A DNA stretch of 64,000 bases. It comes from Microvirga sp. TS319 (GTDB taxonomy: Bacteria > Pseudomonadota > Alphaproteobacteria > Rhizobiales > Beijerinckiaceae). Position numbers and translations under genes: made by a program. The stretch lies in contig NZ_JBGGGT010000002.1 of NCBI RefSeq assembly GCF_041276405.1, forward strand, positions 595,001 through 659,000. The letters are read 5' to 3'. The notes beneath the pieces were generated by a model. The model did no database searches. It had not been told where the DNA came from and worked only from the letters and a program-made list of their open reading frames with translations. Each line of letters begins with the position of its first letter. Positions within the stretch are counted from its first letter, which is position 1. Positions 1-11,829 of this stretch are shown here, one piece after another.

Positions 1-997
<997 letters not shown>

Positions 998-1275
998 AAC
1001 TTCAGAATTCGATCTCGACTGTTCGTCTTGAAAACGCAAAATTGACAGAGCACCTCTCACTCCGGCCAAAGCCAGAGCGGTGTACTCACCAAAAGCGCAA
1101 GACCATGGTCGATGTCTTGTTCAAAGCAGCCCCAAAGGGCCGCCGCAAGGACACCGCCGCCTGCGCTTCTTCTTCCTTCTTCACTTGTCAAAGAGCAAAA
1201 CCCAACCCGAAGGCCGGAAGCGACCCGCCCCGAAGAGCGCCCGCCCGGGCAGCGCCCCCAGGGCCGCCGCCGATG
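998..1275 (-). other. rRNA operon leader
   Basis: Transcribed spacer between the predicted rRNA promoter and the mature 16S 5' end, about 280 nt. It contains a boxA-type antitermination signal (1186-1197) and a second weaker boxA-like sequence, TGCTCTGTCAAT on the minus strand, at 1041-1052. No protein-coding gene is convincing here, although several overlapping open frames exist because the DNA is GC-rich. Confidence 0.7.
1186..1197 (-). promoter_or_regulatory. boxA antitermination site of the rRNA leader
   Basis: The minus strand reads TGCTCTTTGACA, a very close match to the bacterial boxA consensus bound by NusB/NusE in rRNA leaders. It lies about 90 nt downstream of the predicted -10 box and upstream of the 16S gene, the expected position. 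Confidence 0.75.
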
Positions 1276-1281
1276 AACAGG

Positions 1282-1310
1282 TGTCTAACCGATCGTCCCG
1301 CTTGCGTCAA
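1282..1310 (-). promoter_or_regulatory. rRNA operon promoter (-35/-10)
   Basis: On the minus strand TTGACG (1305-1310) is followed after exactly 17 nt by TAGACA (1282-1287). This is the housekeeping sigma-70 layout typical of alphaproteobacterial rRNA promoters. It precedes boxA and the 16S gene in the correct order. Confidence 0.7.
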
Positions 1311-2004
1311 CCGGCATTCGCAAAGAAAGTCGAAAGCCGTTTGCAGTGTTCGTCGGGCCCGTCATCGCACAGGCCAAGCAAAACCGCGCCCGGACACCGC
1401 AGGGCGCCCAGGCTGCACCGTCGAACGTCCCACGAGACCTCGACCAATACTCGGGATTTGCCGCCAGAGGAGCCGCAAGGCCCGCAGATCAACCCGCGGA
1501 CACTCAGGGCTCATGGTTCACCTCGAACACGCCATCTCGGGCGAGCCGCTCCAACCTGCGACGGCAGGAGGCGCTTCGCCCGACACCATGACGTCGCTCC
1601 CGGGCAAGGGCTCAGGAACGGACGGTCAGCATCGTCGAAAAAAGCCGCTCGCCAGCTGTCCTGGCGGCGCGGGGAGGCGACACATAGTCGAATTCCCCCA
1701 CTTTGCAAGCAGAAACCATCAAGCGACGCAAGGTCTCCCGGGGCAGAGCGCGCGCCTGAGACACCAAACGAACCGACAATAGGAGAGGGGGCCTCAAGGG
1801 TCGCTGATACGGCGCCCCTCCGGAGAATATTTAATGACGGCCATCTGCGATCCAAGGGCAGGGCGGGCAATTGCTTTCTCGTCGGACCGGGAATGCGCAT
1901 CATCGCGCGGCTTACTAACGGTGTCTTTACCCGTGTTGGCCAAAGTCCGGCTGACCGCACCGACGGTGTGCCGATTTCCAGTTCCAGCAGATTTGTCAGC
2001 TCTC
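1311..2004. other. intergenic region between rRNA promoter and ftsK
   Basis: About 690 bases between divergently transcribed rRNA and ftsK. Open frames cross it on both strands but none has a recognisable protein, ribosome binding site or neighbour logic. An in-frame extension of ftsK to 1834 is possible but its composition looks non-coding. No RNA gene seen. Confidence 0.5.
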
Positions 2005-4692
2005 ATGCGTAAGCCATTTAAGCCCAACGACTTCGTTGCAACGACAGCCCGTCCAGAAGGCAGAATCCCCGAGATGCGAGCGGAGATTCATGAGCGGGCC
2101 GATTCGACGCAGGCGGGAAATGATCGAACCATGTGGGAGGCCCCCTGGTCGTCCACCGGGGAGACCGAGCCCGGCTGGTGGAAGGCCTTCGCGCTCGACA
2201 AGGATGTGAGAGCGACGCGCACCCCCGACCGCTACATCAGAAAGCAGCCGGAGACCAATGTCGTGGCTCTTCCGGCCAGCGAGGCCATGAACGCCGTTCG
2301 CCTTGCGCGGGCCGCGGACCGGTCGTGCGAAGAGGCGATCCGGACGCGGCTGGAGCGGCTGCGGGCGGCCATGGAAACCAAGTCGACCATTTTTTCTCCA
2401 TCCCCGTCCAAAGCCGAACCTTCCATCGTTGCCGGACAGGCTGCTGCGATGCCCAGGACGGAAAAGGCGGATGCGCCGGCGTCAGGCCCTGAAACGGCCG
2501 AAGTGCCGACGAATGAGGCGACAGCCGAGGCCTCTGAAGTGGAGATCGTGCCCGAGAGCCCGGAACGATGCCCGGCCCCTCTCGATGCCATGAACGATGA
2601 GCTGTCGGCGGATCATCTGGAAGCCGAGGCGCCGGCTCCTGATCACGCGATCGGGCCCGAGCTGCGGCTGCCGGTGCCGGTCGAAACCTGGCGGCTGGGC
2701 TTTTCCGCCTTCGCGTTCCAGTCCGGCCTCTACAGGACCACAGTTTCTTTGAAGCTCGGATCGATCGCGGACCTGCCGGTGGAGGACATCGTTGCCGAAG
2801 AGGGTCTCGCCGACGAGGACGAGGATGCGCCCGCCCGGTTCGAGGACGTTCAGGGGCAGGATCTCCCGGAGCAGGATCTCCCGGAGCAGGATCTCCCGGA
2901 GGATGTGTCCGAATGGAGCGAGCTTGAGGAAACGCCTGTGCCCGATGCGGCGGAGCTCGCAGCTGAACCTCCCGCGGACGCATTCGATCCGGGCTATCTG
3001 GCCCTCTATGGGGAGGAGGTCGCACCTGCTGCAACGCCGCGGCCGGTTGTGGAAGAGATCCTGAAGGCAGGGGAGGATGCTGGCTACGGCGCTGCCGAGG
3101 TCGCAGCAGTGCCTGCATCTGCCCCCGTTGCGCGGGTCATCGAGTTTCCCGCACCGGATCGCGTGAGAAGCGCAGGCTACGAACTTCCCGATGTCGCGCT
3201 GCTGGCCGAGCCGCCCGAGACGGAAGGCGACGTTCTCACCGAGGACATCCTCGAGCAGAGGGCGGGTCGGGTCGAGAAGGTCATCCGCGACTTTGGCGTG
3301 AAGGGCGAGGTGATCCATGTTCGGCCGGGGCCCGTCGTCACGCTCTACGAGCTCGAGCCCGCCCCGGGTGTCAAGTCGTCGCGCGTGATCGCTCTCTCCG
3401 AGGATATTGCCCGCTCCATGAGCGCGGTCTCGGCCCGCGTGGCGGTGATCCCCGGCCGCAATGCCATTGGCGTCGAGCTGCCGAACGAGGCTCGCGAGAC
3501 CGTGTACCTGCGCGAGATCCTGGAGTCGGAGGCGTTCACAGGCTCGACGCAGAAAATGCCCTTGTGCCTCGGCAAGACGATCGGGGGCGAGCCGGTGATC
3601 GCGGACCTCGCCCGCATGCCGCATCTGCTGGTGGCCGGCACGACCGGCTCGGGCAAGTCGGTGGCGATCAACACCATGATTCTGTCGCTGCTCTACCGCT
3701 TCACCCCGGAGCAGTGCCGCCTGATCATGGTCGATCCGAAGATGCTCGAATTGTCCGTCTATGACGGCATCCCGCACCTGCTCACCCCCGTGGTGACCGA
3801 CCCGAAGAAGGCGATCATCGCCTTGCGCTGGGCGGTGCGCGAGATGGAGGACCGCTACAAGAAGATGGCGCGCCTGGGCGTGCGCAACATCGACGGCTTC
3901 AACGCCCGCGTGAACGAGGCGCGCGAGAAGGGAGAGGTCATCACGAGAACCGTTCAGACGGGCTTCGACAAGGACACCGGCGAGCTGACGTACACGGAAG
4001 AGGTCATGGACCTTACGTCTCTTCCCTACATCGTGGTGATCGTGGACGAGATGGCCGACCTGATGATGGTGGCCGGCAAGGAGATCGAAGGCGCGATCCA
4101 GCGCCTGGCCCAGATGGCGCGCGCCGCCGGCATCCACGTGATCCTGGCGACCCAGCGCCCCTCGGTCGACGTGATCACCGGCACGATCAAGGCGAACTTC
4201 CCGACCCGCATCTCGTTCCAGGTCACGTCCAAGATCGACAGCCGCACGATCTTGGGGGAAATGGGCGCCGAACAGCTCCTGGGCCAGGGCGACATGCTCT
4301 ACATGGCCGGCGGCGGACGCATCACCCGTGTCCACGGCCCCTTCTGCTCCGACGAGGAAGTGGAAAAGGTGGTCAACCACCTCAAGCGCCAGGGCGAGCC
4401 GGTCTACCTCGATGCCGTGACGGCGGATGACGAGGAGGCCGAGGACCTCGAAGCGCCGGAGCTTCCTGCAGAGGATGACGATGTGGGCTTGGGAGCGTCG
4501 GACATCTACGAGCAGGCTGTCGGAATTGTGCTCCGGCACAAGAAGGCGTCGACGAGCTACATCCAGCGCCGGCTGCAGATCGGCTACAACCGCGCCGCAT
4601 CGCTCATGGAGCGCATGGAGCAGGAAGGCATCGTCGGGCCCGCCAATCACGCCGGAAAACGCGAAATCCTGCGTGGAATAGGCGAGGACTAG
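2005..4692 (+). CDS. ftsK: DNA translocase FtsK, soluble form
   Basis: ATP-driven double-stranded DNA translocase of the FtsK/SpoIIIE family, which segregates chromosome termini at division. With the ATG at 2005 it is 895 residues. Residues 1 to about 400 are an acidic, low-complexity linker including a tandem QDLPE repeat (about nt 2860-2905). The alpha and beta motor domains follow, with Walker A GTTGSGKS at about 545-552 and Walker B VIVDE around Asp681. The C-terminal winged-helix gamma domain ([16 protein letters not shown] onward) reads KOPS sites. No N-terminal membrane helices are visible, unlike classical FtsK, so it may be the second, cytosolic paralogue many Rhizobiales carry. The start is uncertain: the frame stays open to 1834, but codons before 2005 look non-coding. 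A palindromic repeat begins right at the stop codon. Confidence 0.9.
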   Translation: MRKPFKPNDFVATTARPEGRIPEMRAEIHERADSTQAGNDRTMWEAPWSSTGETEPGWWKAFALDKDVRATRTPDRYIRKQPETNVVALPASEAMNAVRLARAADRSCEEAIRTRLERLRAAMETKSTIFSPSPSKAEPSIVAGQAAAMPRTEKADAPASGPETAEVPTNEATAEASEVEIVPESPERCPAPLDAMNDELSADHLEAEAPAPDHAIGPELRLPVPVETWRLGFSAFAFQSGLYRTTVSLKLGSIADLPVEDIVAEEGLADEDEDAPARFEDVQGQDLPEQDLPEQDLPEDVSEWSELEETPVPDAAELAAEPPADAFDPGYLALYGEEVAPAATPRPVVEEILKAGEDAGYGAAEVAAVPASAPVARVIEFPAPDRVRSAGYELPDVALLAEPPETEGDVLTEDILEQRAGRVEKVIRDFGVKGEVIHVRPGPVVTLYELEPAPGVKSSRVIALSEDIARSMSAVSARVAVIPGRNAIGVELPNEARETVYLREILESEAFTGSTQKMPLCLGKTIGGEPVIADLARMPHLLVAGTTGSGKSVAINTMILSLLYRFTPEQCRLIMVDPKMLELSVYDGIPHLLTPVVTDPKKAIIALRWAVREMEDRYKKMARLGVRNIDGFNARVNEAREKGEVITRTVQTGFDKDTGELTYTEEVMDLTSLPYIVVIVDEMADLMMVAGKEIEGAIQRLAQMARAAGIHVILATQRPSVDVITGTIKANFPTRISFQVTSKIDSRTILGEMGAEQLLGQGDMLYMAGGGRITRVHGPFCSDEEVEKVVNHLKRQGEPVYLDAVTADDEEAEDLEAPELPAEDDDVGLGASDIYEQAVGIVLRHKKASTSYIQRRLQIGYNRAASLMERMEQEGIVGPANHAGKREILRGIGED

Positions 4693-4742
4693 AGCATCGG
4701 ACGTGAAAAGTGGAATTCACTTTTGGGATTGGATCCGATGCT
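4693..4742. repeat. palindromic repeat after ftsK (half copy of the composite repeat)
   Basis: Arms AGCATCGGA (4693-4701) and TCCGATGCT (4734-4742) enclose an inner palindrome around aagtggaattcactttt. Same family as the second halves of the repeats at 22496 and 23986. It starts directly after the ftsK stop codon and could act as its terminator. Confidence 0.7.
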
Positions 4743-4810
4743 CCCTTCTAGAGGAGCGCAGCGTGCGTCCATGACGGCGACACGCGCAGATGAGGTGAGC
4801 CGCCAGCGTC

Positions 4811-4872
4811 ATGCCCGGCCTTGAGCCGGGCATCCACGTCTTTGGCTTGGTGCGGCGCATGGAGACGTGGAT
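4811..4872. repeat. nested inverted repeats, REP-like
   Basis: ATGCCCGGC (4811-4819) pairs with GCCGGGCAT (4825-4833) over a 5-nt loop. Overlapping it, ATCCACGTCT (4832-4841) pairs with AGACGTGGAT (4863-4872). This resembles extragenic palindromes that are common in Rhizobiales genomes. The interval 4693-5047 holds only repeats and no gene that I can support. Confidence 0.65.
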
Positions 4873-4963
4873 GGCCGTAAACCAAGTGCGGCCACGACGA
4901 TGAACGGTTACGGTGTCAGACGTGACATCGAACCCACATCCGATGCAATAAATCTATCGCTTT

Positions 4964-5013
4964 GAGCATCTTTTCACGCAAAACCGGTTCCCACTTCCCG
5001 CGTTCGATGCGCT
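4964..5013. repeat. palindromic repeat, inverted copy of the 7084/7146 type
   Basis: Runs from gagcatcttttcacgc to cgttcgatgcgct with the core aaaaccggttcccactt. It is the reverse complement of the two copies at 7084-7131 and 7146-7193. It sits just beyond the 3' end of the cheB-like pseudogene. Confidence 0.7.
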
Positions 5014-5047
5014 AGCCGCGAAAAACCAAAGCGGCCGGCCAGAGCCA

Positions 5048-5706
5048 TCAGCCTTGAAGGCTCCGGTCCTGCGCGTGAAGTTCCTCCCCTCCGGCGAACT
5101 CATCCGACTCCGCCACGAGGCGCAGCACGGCCGTTTGCTCGTTGAGCGGCAATTCGATAACGCAGCGGACGCCGTCCGCCGTGACACCGCGCACGATCGA
5201 CCGTCACGGCTTCAAGGGCGCTCCGGGGCATCTCATCGGCGATGGCGTCGGCCGGATCCTGGACGATGGCGACGCCGCCGCAGCGCTTGACGGCCTCCAG
5301 GCCGGAGGCTCCGTCCGTGAGAACGCCGCTCAGGATCACTCCGATGACCCGGGAGCCATAGGCCGCCGCCGCCGACCGGAAGAGGGGATCGATGGCCGGT
5401 CTCGCCATGTTCTCCCGCGGTCCGCGGCCGAGCCTCATGTGGCCCTTGGTCGGAATGAGGTGATGGCCGGGGCCGCGAGGTAGACGTTTCCCTGCTCGAT
5501 GGGCATCCCGTCCGTCGCCTGGCGGACCGGCAGGGGGCCCGCGGCGGACGCGACGGTCGACAGGACGCCGATGCTGCGGGCCGGGATGTGCCGGACGATG
5601 AAGACGGCGGCCGGCAGGTCCGCCGGGAGCGCGCCGAGAATGGCCTTGAGGGGGGCCGTCCCCCCGAGGAGCCTCCAGTGACGATGATGTCCCGATTGCT
5701 GCTCAT
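5048..5706 (-). pseudogene. CheB-type methylesterase domain protein, frameshifted
   Basis: Remnant of a stand-alone CheB methylesterase (chemoreceptor glutamate methylester hydrolase) without a receiver domain, about 219 codons. The ATG at 5706 begins MSSNRDIIVTGGSSGG (the catalytic-serine loop). Frame then shifts near 5660 into TAPLKAILGALPADLP, shifts near 5470 into GHHLIPTKGHMRLGRGPREN and VIGVILSGVLTDGASG, and shifts again near 5195 into ADGVRCVIELPLNEQT, ending at TGA 5048-5050. All conserved CheB segments are present in order, spread over different frames. Two of the three breaks fall at runs of 4 to 6 G, so sequencing error is possible, but three breaks in 660 bp favour real decay. No other chemotaxis gene is nearby. 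Confidence 0.8.
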
Positions 5707-5861
5707 GGATGGCTCTCGCTGCAAACTGTCGCGGAGGCAACATCGGGCTGCTGCCTCAGTTCCGCCGAAAGTCCCGGACGGCATCCATTCGGGCTAAGCT
5801 GGAATACGGGCCGCTGGAAAGCGTCTTCCCTTCAGGGTCTGGGGCCCAGAATGAGCAGGTC

Positions 5862-6226
5862 ATGGCTGATCCCGTCGCCGAAAGAGAGCACCTTGCCAGG
5901 GCTGAGCGGGATATCGCCGAGGGCGAGAGGCGCGTCACGCGCCAGATGCTCCTGGTCGAGGAACTGCGCCGCGACGGGCATGATACCACCGAGGCGGAGG
6001 ATACCTACTGACCCTGCAAGAGACCCTTGCATCGTGGTATAGTCACACAGACCTGATCCTGCAGGAGCTGGAGCGGCATGAAACGTTCCATCCCCACCGC
6101 CAGCGCATCATGCGAAAAAGTGGCCCCGGTTTTTCGCCAGAACGATGCGCTCTTTCCAGGAACGGAGCATCGGCCCCAAAAGTGCAAATCCACTTTAGGG
6201 GCCGATCCTCTAGCCGGCTGCAATGA
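5862..6226 (+). pseudogene. small hypothetical protein gene, frameshifted
   Basis: From ATG 5862 the frame reads MADPVAEREHLARAERDIAE and stops at TGA 6009-6011 after 49 codons. Moving by one base at that point gives LTLQETLASWYSHTDLILQE, which looks like the natural continuation of a charged helical protein, the kind of roughly 70-residue hypothetical common in Rhizobiales. A single missing base before the stop would explain it. In the second frame translation runs on through a dispersed repeat to a stop at 6224-6226, so the original C-terminus may have been replaced by repeat DNA. Function unknown. Family resemblance is from memory of the pattern and not verified. Confidence 0.5.
6102..6211. 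repeat. composite palindromic repeat, copy 1
   Basis: Two adjacent palindromic halves. The first runs from gcgcatcatgcg to aacgatgcgctc around a core aaaaagtggccccggttttt; the second runs from agcatcgg to ccgatcct. Same two-part organisation as the copies at 22496-22609 and 23986-24099. The second half is the most diverged of the three. Confidence 0.75.
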
Positions 6227-6328
6227 TGCTACAGTGAAGGGTGATGGATGCGATATCGAGAGAACGACCGGATCCGTCGTGAGCGATGCCTGTCGCTCGG
6301 CGACGCTTGAGGGGGTTGGAGGCGCTCG

Positions 6329-7066
6329 ATGAATCTCGCGCCGAACATGCAGGTGACGCAACATCCGTTCCTCCGGAAGCTGGAATCGATCGGAAGGCTG
6401 TCGGACGAGGAGAAACAGGCAATCCTTGACCTGCCTCAGGTGACCAAGGTGTTCGAGGCCGATACCGACATCGTTCAGGACGGCGACTGTCCCTCCGATT
6501 GCTGCCTCGTCCTCGATGGCTTCGTCTGCCGCTACAAGATCCTTCCCGACGGCAAACGGCAGATCATGGGATTCTACATTCCGGGCGACTTCCCGGACCT
6601 CCAGAGCCTTCACCTCAAGGTGATGGACCACAGTGTCGGCACTCTTGTGACGAGCCACGTGGTTCTGATCTCCCATCAGAATCTGCAGCAGCTCCTGAGG
6701 CGCTACCCCAATCTCGCCGATCTCTTCTGGCGCGACACCCTGGTCGATGCCGCCATGTTCCGCGAGTGGATGATCTCCATCGGACGCCGAACCGCTTTTC
6801 AGCGCATGGCCCATCTCCTGTGCGAGCTACAGATGCGCTTGAGCGTCGTCGACCTGACCAGGGACAAGGGATACAACCTGCCGGTGACCCAGAACGAACT
6901 GGCCGACGCCCTGGGCCTGTCGACCGTCCACGTCAACCGTGTGCTGCAGGATCTCAGGGCCGAGGGACTGATCGTCCTGCGGGGAGGCGCCTTGGCCATT
7001 CCGGATTGGGAGGCGCTCCAAAATGCCGGTGAGTTCGATCCTGCCTATCTCCACCAGACAAGGTGA
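6329..7066 (+). CDS. Crp/Fnr-family transcriptional regulator
   Basis: 245-residue regulator of the CRP/FNR superfamily. An N-terminal cyclic-nucleotide-binding-like beta-barrel covers about residues 15-140 (DGDCPSDCCLVLDGFVCRYK, then FYIPGDFPD). A linker helix follows, then a C-terminal winged helix whose recognition region is TQNELADALGLSTVHVNRVL at about 192-211. There is no N-terminal cysteine cluster for an FNR iron-sulfur centre, so it is not an oxygen-sensing FNR of the classical kind; the effector is unknown. GGAGG sits 8 to 12 nt before the ATG at 6329; a second ATG at 6347 is possible. It stands alone between repeats, so no target can be inferred from context. Confidence 0.88.
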   Translation: MNLAPNMQVTQHPFLRKLESIGRLSDEEKQAILDLPQVTKVFEADTDIVQDGDCPSDCCLVLDGFVCRYKILPDGKRQIMGFYIPGDFPDLQSLHLKVMDHSVGTLVTSHVVLISHQNLQQLLRRYPNLADLFWRDTLVDAAMFREWMISIGRRTAFQRMAHLLCELQMRLSVVDLTRDKGYNLPVTQNELADALGLSTVHVNRVLQDLRAEGLIVLRGGALAIPDWEALQNAGEFDPAYLHQTR

Positions 7067-7083
7067 CATGGATGGGCTCTTTG

Positions 7084-7193
7084 GAGCATCGAACGCAAAA
7101 GTGGGAACCGGTTTTGCGGGAAAAGATGCTCAAACCAAAATGTTCGAGCATCGAACGCAAGAGCGGAAACCGGCTTCGTGGGAAAAGATGCTC
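7084..7193. repeat. tandem pair of palindromic repeats
   Basis: Two copies of about 48 bp, 7084-7131 and 7146-7193. Each runs from gagcatcgaacgc to aaaagatgctc with an inner core such as gtgggaaccggttttgc. An inverted relative is at 4964-5013. They lie just after the Crp/Fnr gene and may end its transcript. Confidence 0.75.
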
Positions 7194-7303
7194 AAGATCA
7201 CAGACTGACGGCATCGGATGTGGATTCGATGTTACGTCCGATGCTGTAGACGTTCCGCAAGGGCAGGGAACAGGCATCGAGGCGGATTTCCGGAAACGCG
7301 CGG

Positions 7304-7522
7304 TCAGTCCACCTCTCCCGTCCAGGCTTCGATAGCTTCCTTGAGGCCGTCCGGCAAGTCGATCGGAGCTTCCGCCATCGAGGCCGTGCTCGATGACGCC
7401 AGCTCGGAAAGGAACGTGCGATATCTCTCCACCTTCGGCTCCTGCGAGGCGTCGAAACTTTCCGCAGCGGCATCGTCGGGCGAGCCGCAGAACAGACAGA
7501 GAAGTGCGAAAATGGCGCGCAT
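7304..7522 (-). CDS. small secreted hypothetical protein
   Basis: 72-residue protein starting MRAIFALLCLFCGSPDDAAA, which looks like a short signal peptide with cleavage near Ala20. The mature part of about 52 residues is acidic and ends in EAIEAWTGEVD. A good ribosome binding site, GGGAGG, lies 5 nt before the ATG at 7522, which is why this start is preferred over an upstream in-frame extension to 7672 with no such signal. I do not recognise a family. It follows the LprI-like gene in the same direction, so the two may be co-transcribed. Confidence 0.6.
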   Translation of the reverse strand: MRAIFALLCLFCGSPDDAAAESFDASQEPKVERYRTFLSELASSSTASMAEAPIDLPDGLKEAIEAWTGEVD

Positions 7523-7672
7523 GTTGCCTCCCTTGGGCCGGAGAGTAGGGCCCGGCACCGTGGCATTTTCGCGGCTCGAGGGGCGTGCGCCACGGCACGC
7601 CCGAATAGAAGATCCGTTATAACGGCTGCTCCCCCATCGCCTGGCGCTCACCTTTTCGAGCGGGACCTTCAC

Positions 7673-8029
7673 TCAGAAGGGGCCTCTTCTGGCAAGGGCC
7701 TCGAAGCCTCCTCTCAACTGGCGGAGCCGATCCTCATAGGCGTTGCTCAGGCAGACGCGGTCGTCCTTGCAGGCCGCGCGGCGCTTGAGCCAGGCGACCT
7801 GTTCATCCTCAAGATCTCCGCGAGCCCCCATGCCAAGAAGGGGCTTGAGCTGCGTGTAGAGAACAGACATCTCGACATCGTCGTCGTTCAACCTGCGGTC
7901 CGCGCAGATGGCCTTCTCATCGAGCGTTTCGGCCTTGGCGCAGTCGAAGCTTGCCGCCCGCGCCGGCGCTCCGGCCGTCATGACGATCAGGAGGGCGAGG
8001 ACGGCAAGGGGGAGGGCGTTTCTGAACAT
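7673..8029 (-). CDS. LprI-like (DUF1311-type) secreted protein
   Basis: 118 residues. Residues 1 to about 25 form a signal peptide (MFRNALPLAVLALLIVMTAG, then APARA), so the product is periplasmic. The mature part has the pattern of the lysozyme-inhibitor LprI-like family: FDCAKAETLDEKAIC, RRLNDDDVEMSVLYTQL, QVAWLKRRAACKDDRVCLSNAYEDR. Four cysteines (in DCAK, AIC, AACK and VCLS) could make two disulfides. Known members bind lysozyme, but many homologues are uncharacterised, so the activity is an inference. GAGGAGA stands 5 nt before the ATG. Confidence 0.75.
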   Translation of the reverse strand: MFRNALPLAVLALLIVMTAGAPARAASFDCAKAETLDEKAICADRRLNDDDVEMSVLYTQLKPLLGMGARGDLEDEQVAWLKRRAACKDDRVCLSNAYEDRLRQLRGGFEALARRGPF

Positions 8030-8200
8030 CGGCGTCTCCTCGAACGAGTTCCAGCTGTCAGAGAACCGTCTCGGACGCCTCGGGCTCCATGAAGGATCGC
8101 TGAAGTCCGGGGCATGGTTAACGGGATGCCGTGTCCCTGGCGGTCATGGAGGCGAAAGGATTGACGCTATTCGCCACGCTCATCTGTCCGCCGCGCATGA

Positions 8201-9496
<1,296 letters not shown>

Positions 9497-9499
9497 GCC

Positions 9500-10513
9500 A
9501 TGGCGCGGATGACGATGATCGAGGCGATCCGTGACGCGATGGACGTGATGATGGCGCGCGACGAGAAGGTCGTGGTCTTCGGCGAGGACGTCGGCTATTT
9601 CGGCGGCGTCTTCCGCTGCACGGCGGGCCTTCAGCAGAAATACGGAAAGAGCCGCTGCTTCGATGCGCCGATCAGCGAATCCGGCATCGTCGGTACAGCC
9701 ATCGGCATGGCGGCCTACGGCCTGCGGCCCTGCATCGAGATCCAGTTCGCCGATTACATGTATCCGGCCTACGATCAGATCGTGTCCGAGGCGGCGCGGC
9801 TGCGCTATCGCTCGAACGGCGAGTTCACGTGTCCTCTCGTCATTCGCATGCCGACCGGCGGCGGCATCTTCGGCGGGCAGACCCACAGCCAGAGTCCCGA
9901 GGCGCTGTTCACGCACGTGGCGGGTCTCAAGACGGTCGTCCCGTCGAATCCGCATGACGCCAAGGGGCTCCTGATCGCCGCCATCGAAGATCCGGACCCC
10001 GTGATCTTCCTGGAGCCGAAGCGCCTCTATAACGGCCCCTTCGACGGCCATTACGAGCGTCCCGTCACACCCTGGTCGAAGCACGAGCTCAGCGAAGTGC
10101 CGGGCGGCCACTTCACCCTGCCGCTCGGCAAGGCCTCAATCGTCCGCACGGGATCGGCGGTGACCATGCTGGCCTATGGAACGATGGTCTACGTCGCTCA
10201 GGCCGCGGCGGCCGAAACCGGCATCGACGCCGAGATCATCGATCTGCGGACGCTGATCCCGCTCGATCTGGAAACGATTGCTGCGTCCGTCAGGAAGACC
10301 GGCCGTTGCGTGATCGTCCATGAGGCGACCCTCACCTCCGGCTTCGGGGCCGAGCTCGCCGCGCTCGTTCAGGAGGCCTGCTTCTTCCATCTGGAAGCGC
10401 CGATCTCCCGGGTGACCGGATGGGACACGCCCTATCCGCACGCGCAGGAGTGGGATTACTTCCCGGGCCCCGTCCGCGTCGGACGCGCCCTGGTCGAGGC
10501 GATGGAGGCCTGA
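9500..10513 (+). CDS. bkdA2: branched-chain 2-oxoacid dehydrogenase E1 beta subunit
   Basis: 337 residues, the expected size for the transketolase-like beta subunit that completes the E1 alpha2-beta2 heterotetramer. Seen in order: FGEDVGYFGGVFRCTAGLQ, DAPISESGIVGTAIGMAAYG (TPP-binding Glu), EIQFADYMYPAYDQI, RMPTGGGIFGGQTHSQSPE, and a C-terminal domain with EIIDLRTLIPLD and VTGWDTPYPHAQEW. These are canonical for oxoisovalerate dehydrogenase beta. It lies directly between the alpha and E2 genes, with E2 beginning immediately after its TGA, so the subunits are translationally coupled. Confidence 0.94.
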   Translation: MARMTMIEAIRDAMDVMMARDEKVVVFGEDVGYFGGVFRCTAGLQQKYGKSRCFDAPISESGIVGTAIGMAAYGLRPCIEIQFADYMYPAYDQIVSEAARLRYRSNGEFTCPLVIRMPTGGGIFGGQTHSQSPEALFTHVAGLKTVVPSNPHDAKGLLIAAIEDPDPVIFLEPKRLYNGPFDGHYERPVTPWSKHELSEVPGGHFTLPLGKASIVRTGSAVTMLAYGTMVYVAQAAAAETGIDAEIIDLRTLIPLDLETIAASVRKTGRCVIVHEATLTSGFGAELAALVQEACFFHLEAPISRVTGWDTPYPHAQEWDYFPGPVRVGRALVEAMEA

Positions 10514-11824
10514 ATGGGCGAGCACCTGATCAAGATGCCCGATGTCGGCGAAGGCATCGCCGAGGCCGAACTCGTCGAATGGCACGTGAATGTCGGCGAC
10601 ATCGTTCGCGAGGACGACCTGCTTGCGGCCGTCATGACGGACAAGGCGACGGTCGAGATCCCATCGCCCGTCGAAGGCGAGGTCGTCTGGCTCGGCGCCG
10701 GAATCGGAGACGTGGTGGCCATTGGCTCCCCGCTGATCCGCCTGAAGGTGGGGAGCGACGATGCCGTGTCGACGGGCAGCGGCGACACGCAGACGACGTC
10801 GGCGGCGCTACCCGTCCGGCCCGCGCCCCAGGAAGCGGGCGAGCCCACGAAAGCCGTCATCGAGAAGAAGGAGCAGGTCCCGGCAGGATCCATCGCGCAG
10901 ATGCAAGGCGCCGCCGAGAGAATACAGCGCCCGCTGGTTCCGCGCGGCGAGGGCGCCAAGCCGATTGCCTCGCCGGCCGTCCGGCTGCGGGCCGGCGAGG
11001 CCGGAATCGATTTGCGGCAGGTACCGGGCACCGGTCCCGCCGGCCGGATCACTCACGAGGATCTGGATGCGTTCCTCACCCATGGCCCGAAGGTCGCGAG
11101 AGCCCCGGGTCTCGCTCCGGACACGTCGGTCCAGCACATCAAGGTGGTCGGCCTGCGCCGGAAGATCGCCGAGAAGATGGCGATCGCGAAATCGCGCATT
11201 CCGCACATCACCTATGTGGAGGAAGTCGACGTGACAGCGCTCGAGGATCTCCGCTCGGCGCTCAACGCGAACAAGCGGGCCGACCGGCCCAAGCTCACTC
11301 TCTTGCCTTTCCTGATGCGCGCCATGGTCAAAGCCATTGCCGAACAGCCGCACCTGAACGCGATCTATGACGACGAGGCCGGCATGGTTCATCAGCATGG
11401 CGGCGTTCACATCGGCATCGCGACGCAGACCGGGGCAGGCCTCATGGTGCCGGTCGTCCGGCACGCGGAAGCGCACGATCTCTGGGGCTGCGCCATGGAG
11501 CTGAACCGTCTCGCCGAGGCCGCGAAGGCGGGGCTTGCCACCCGCGAGGAGCTGAGCGGCTCGACCATCACCATCACGTCGTTGGGCTCCATGGGCGGCA
11601 TCGTCACCACGCCGGTGATCAACTACCCGGAGGTCGCCATCGTCGGCGTCAACAAGATCGCGGTCCGCCCCGTCTGGGACGGGTCGACCTTCATTCCCCG
11701 CAAGATGATGAACCTGTCGTCGGCGTTCGATCACCGCATCATCGACGGATGGGATGCGGCCGTCTTCGTGCAGCGCATCAAGACGCTGCTCGAGACGCCC
11801 GCAATGATCTTCGTGGAGGCCTGA
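10514..11824 (+). CDS. bkdB: dihydrolipoyl acyltransferase E2 of the branched-chain complex
   Basis: 436 residues. One N-terminal lipoyl domain with the lipoyl-lysine at Lys44 in [13 protein letters not shown] flexible Ala/Pro-rich linker follows, then a peripheral-subunit-binding domain ([20 protein letters not shown] to [10 protein letters not shown], about 155-195) and a C-terminal acyltransferase domain of CAT fold. The catalytic motif is DHRIIDG with His407. E2 forms the core of the complex and transfers the acyl group to CoA. A single lipoyl domain fits bacterial BkdB. The start abuts the E1 beta stop. The E3 gene follows 5 nt downstream. Confidence 0.94.
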   Translation: MGEHLIKMPDVGEGIAEAELVEWHVNVGDIVREDDLLAAVMTDKATVEIPSPVEGEVVWLGAGIGDVVAIGSPLIRLKVGSDDAVSTGSGDTQTTSAALPVRPAPQEAGEPTKAVIEKKEQVPAGSIAQMQGAAERIQRPLVPRGEGAKPIASPAVRLRAGEAGIDLRQVPGTGPAGRITHEDLDAFLTHGPKVARAPGLAPDTSVQHIKVVGLRRKIAEKMAIAKSRIPHITYVEEVDVTALEDLRSALNANKRADRPKLTLLPFLMRAMVKAIAEQPHLNAIYDDEAGMVHQHGGVHIGIATQTGAGLMVPVVRHAEAHDLWGCAMELNRLAEAAKAGLATREELSGSTITITSLGSMGGIVTTPVINYPEVAIVGVNKIAVRPVWDGSTFIPRKMMNLSSAFDHRIIDGWDAAVFVQRIKTLLETPAMIFVEA

Positions 11825-11829
11825 CACCG

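Noticed and set aside
1042..2012. Overlapping plus-strand frames of 246 and 310 codons in the rRNA leader
   Set aside because: They cross the rRNA promoter and boxA, have no ribosome site, and translate into Arg/Pro-rich low-complexity sequence.
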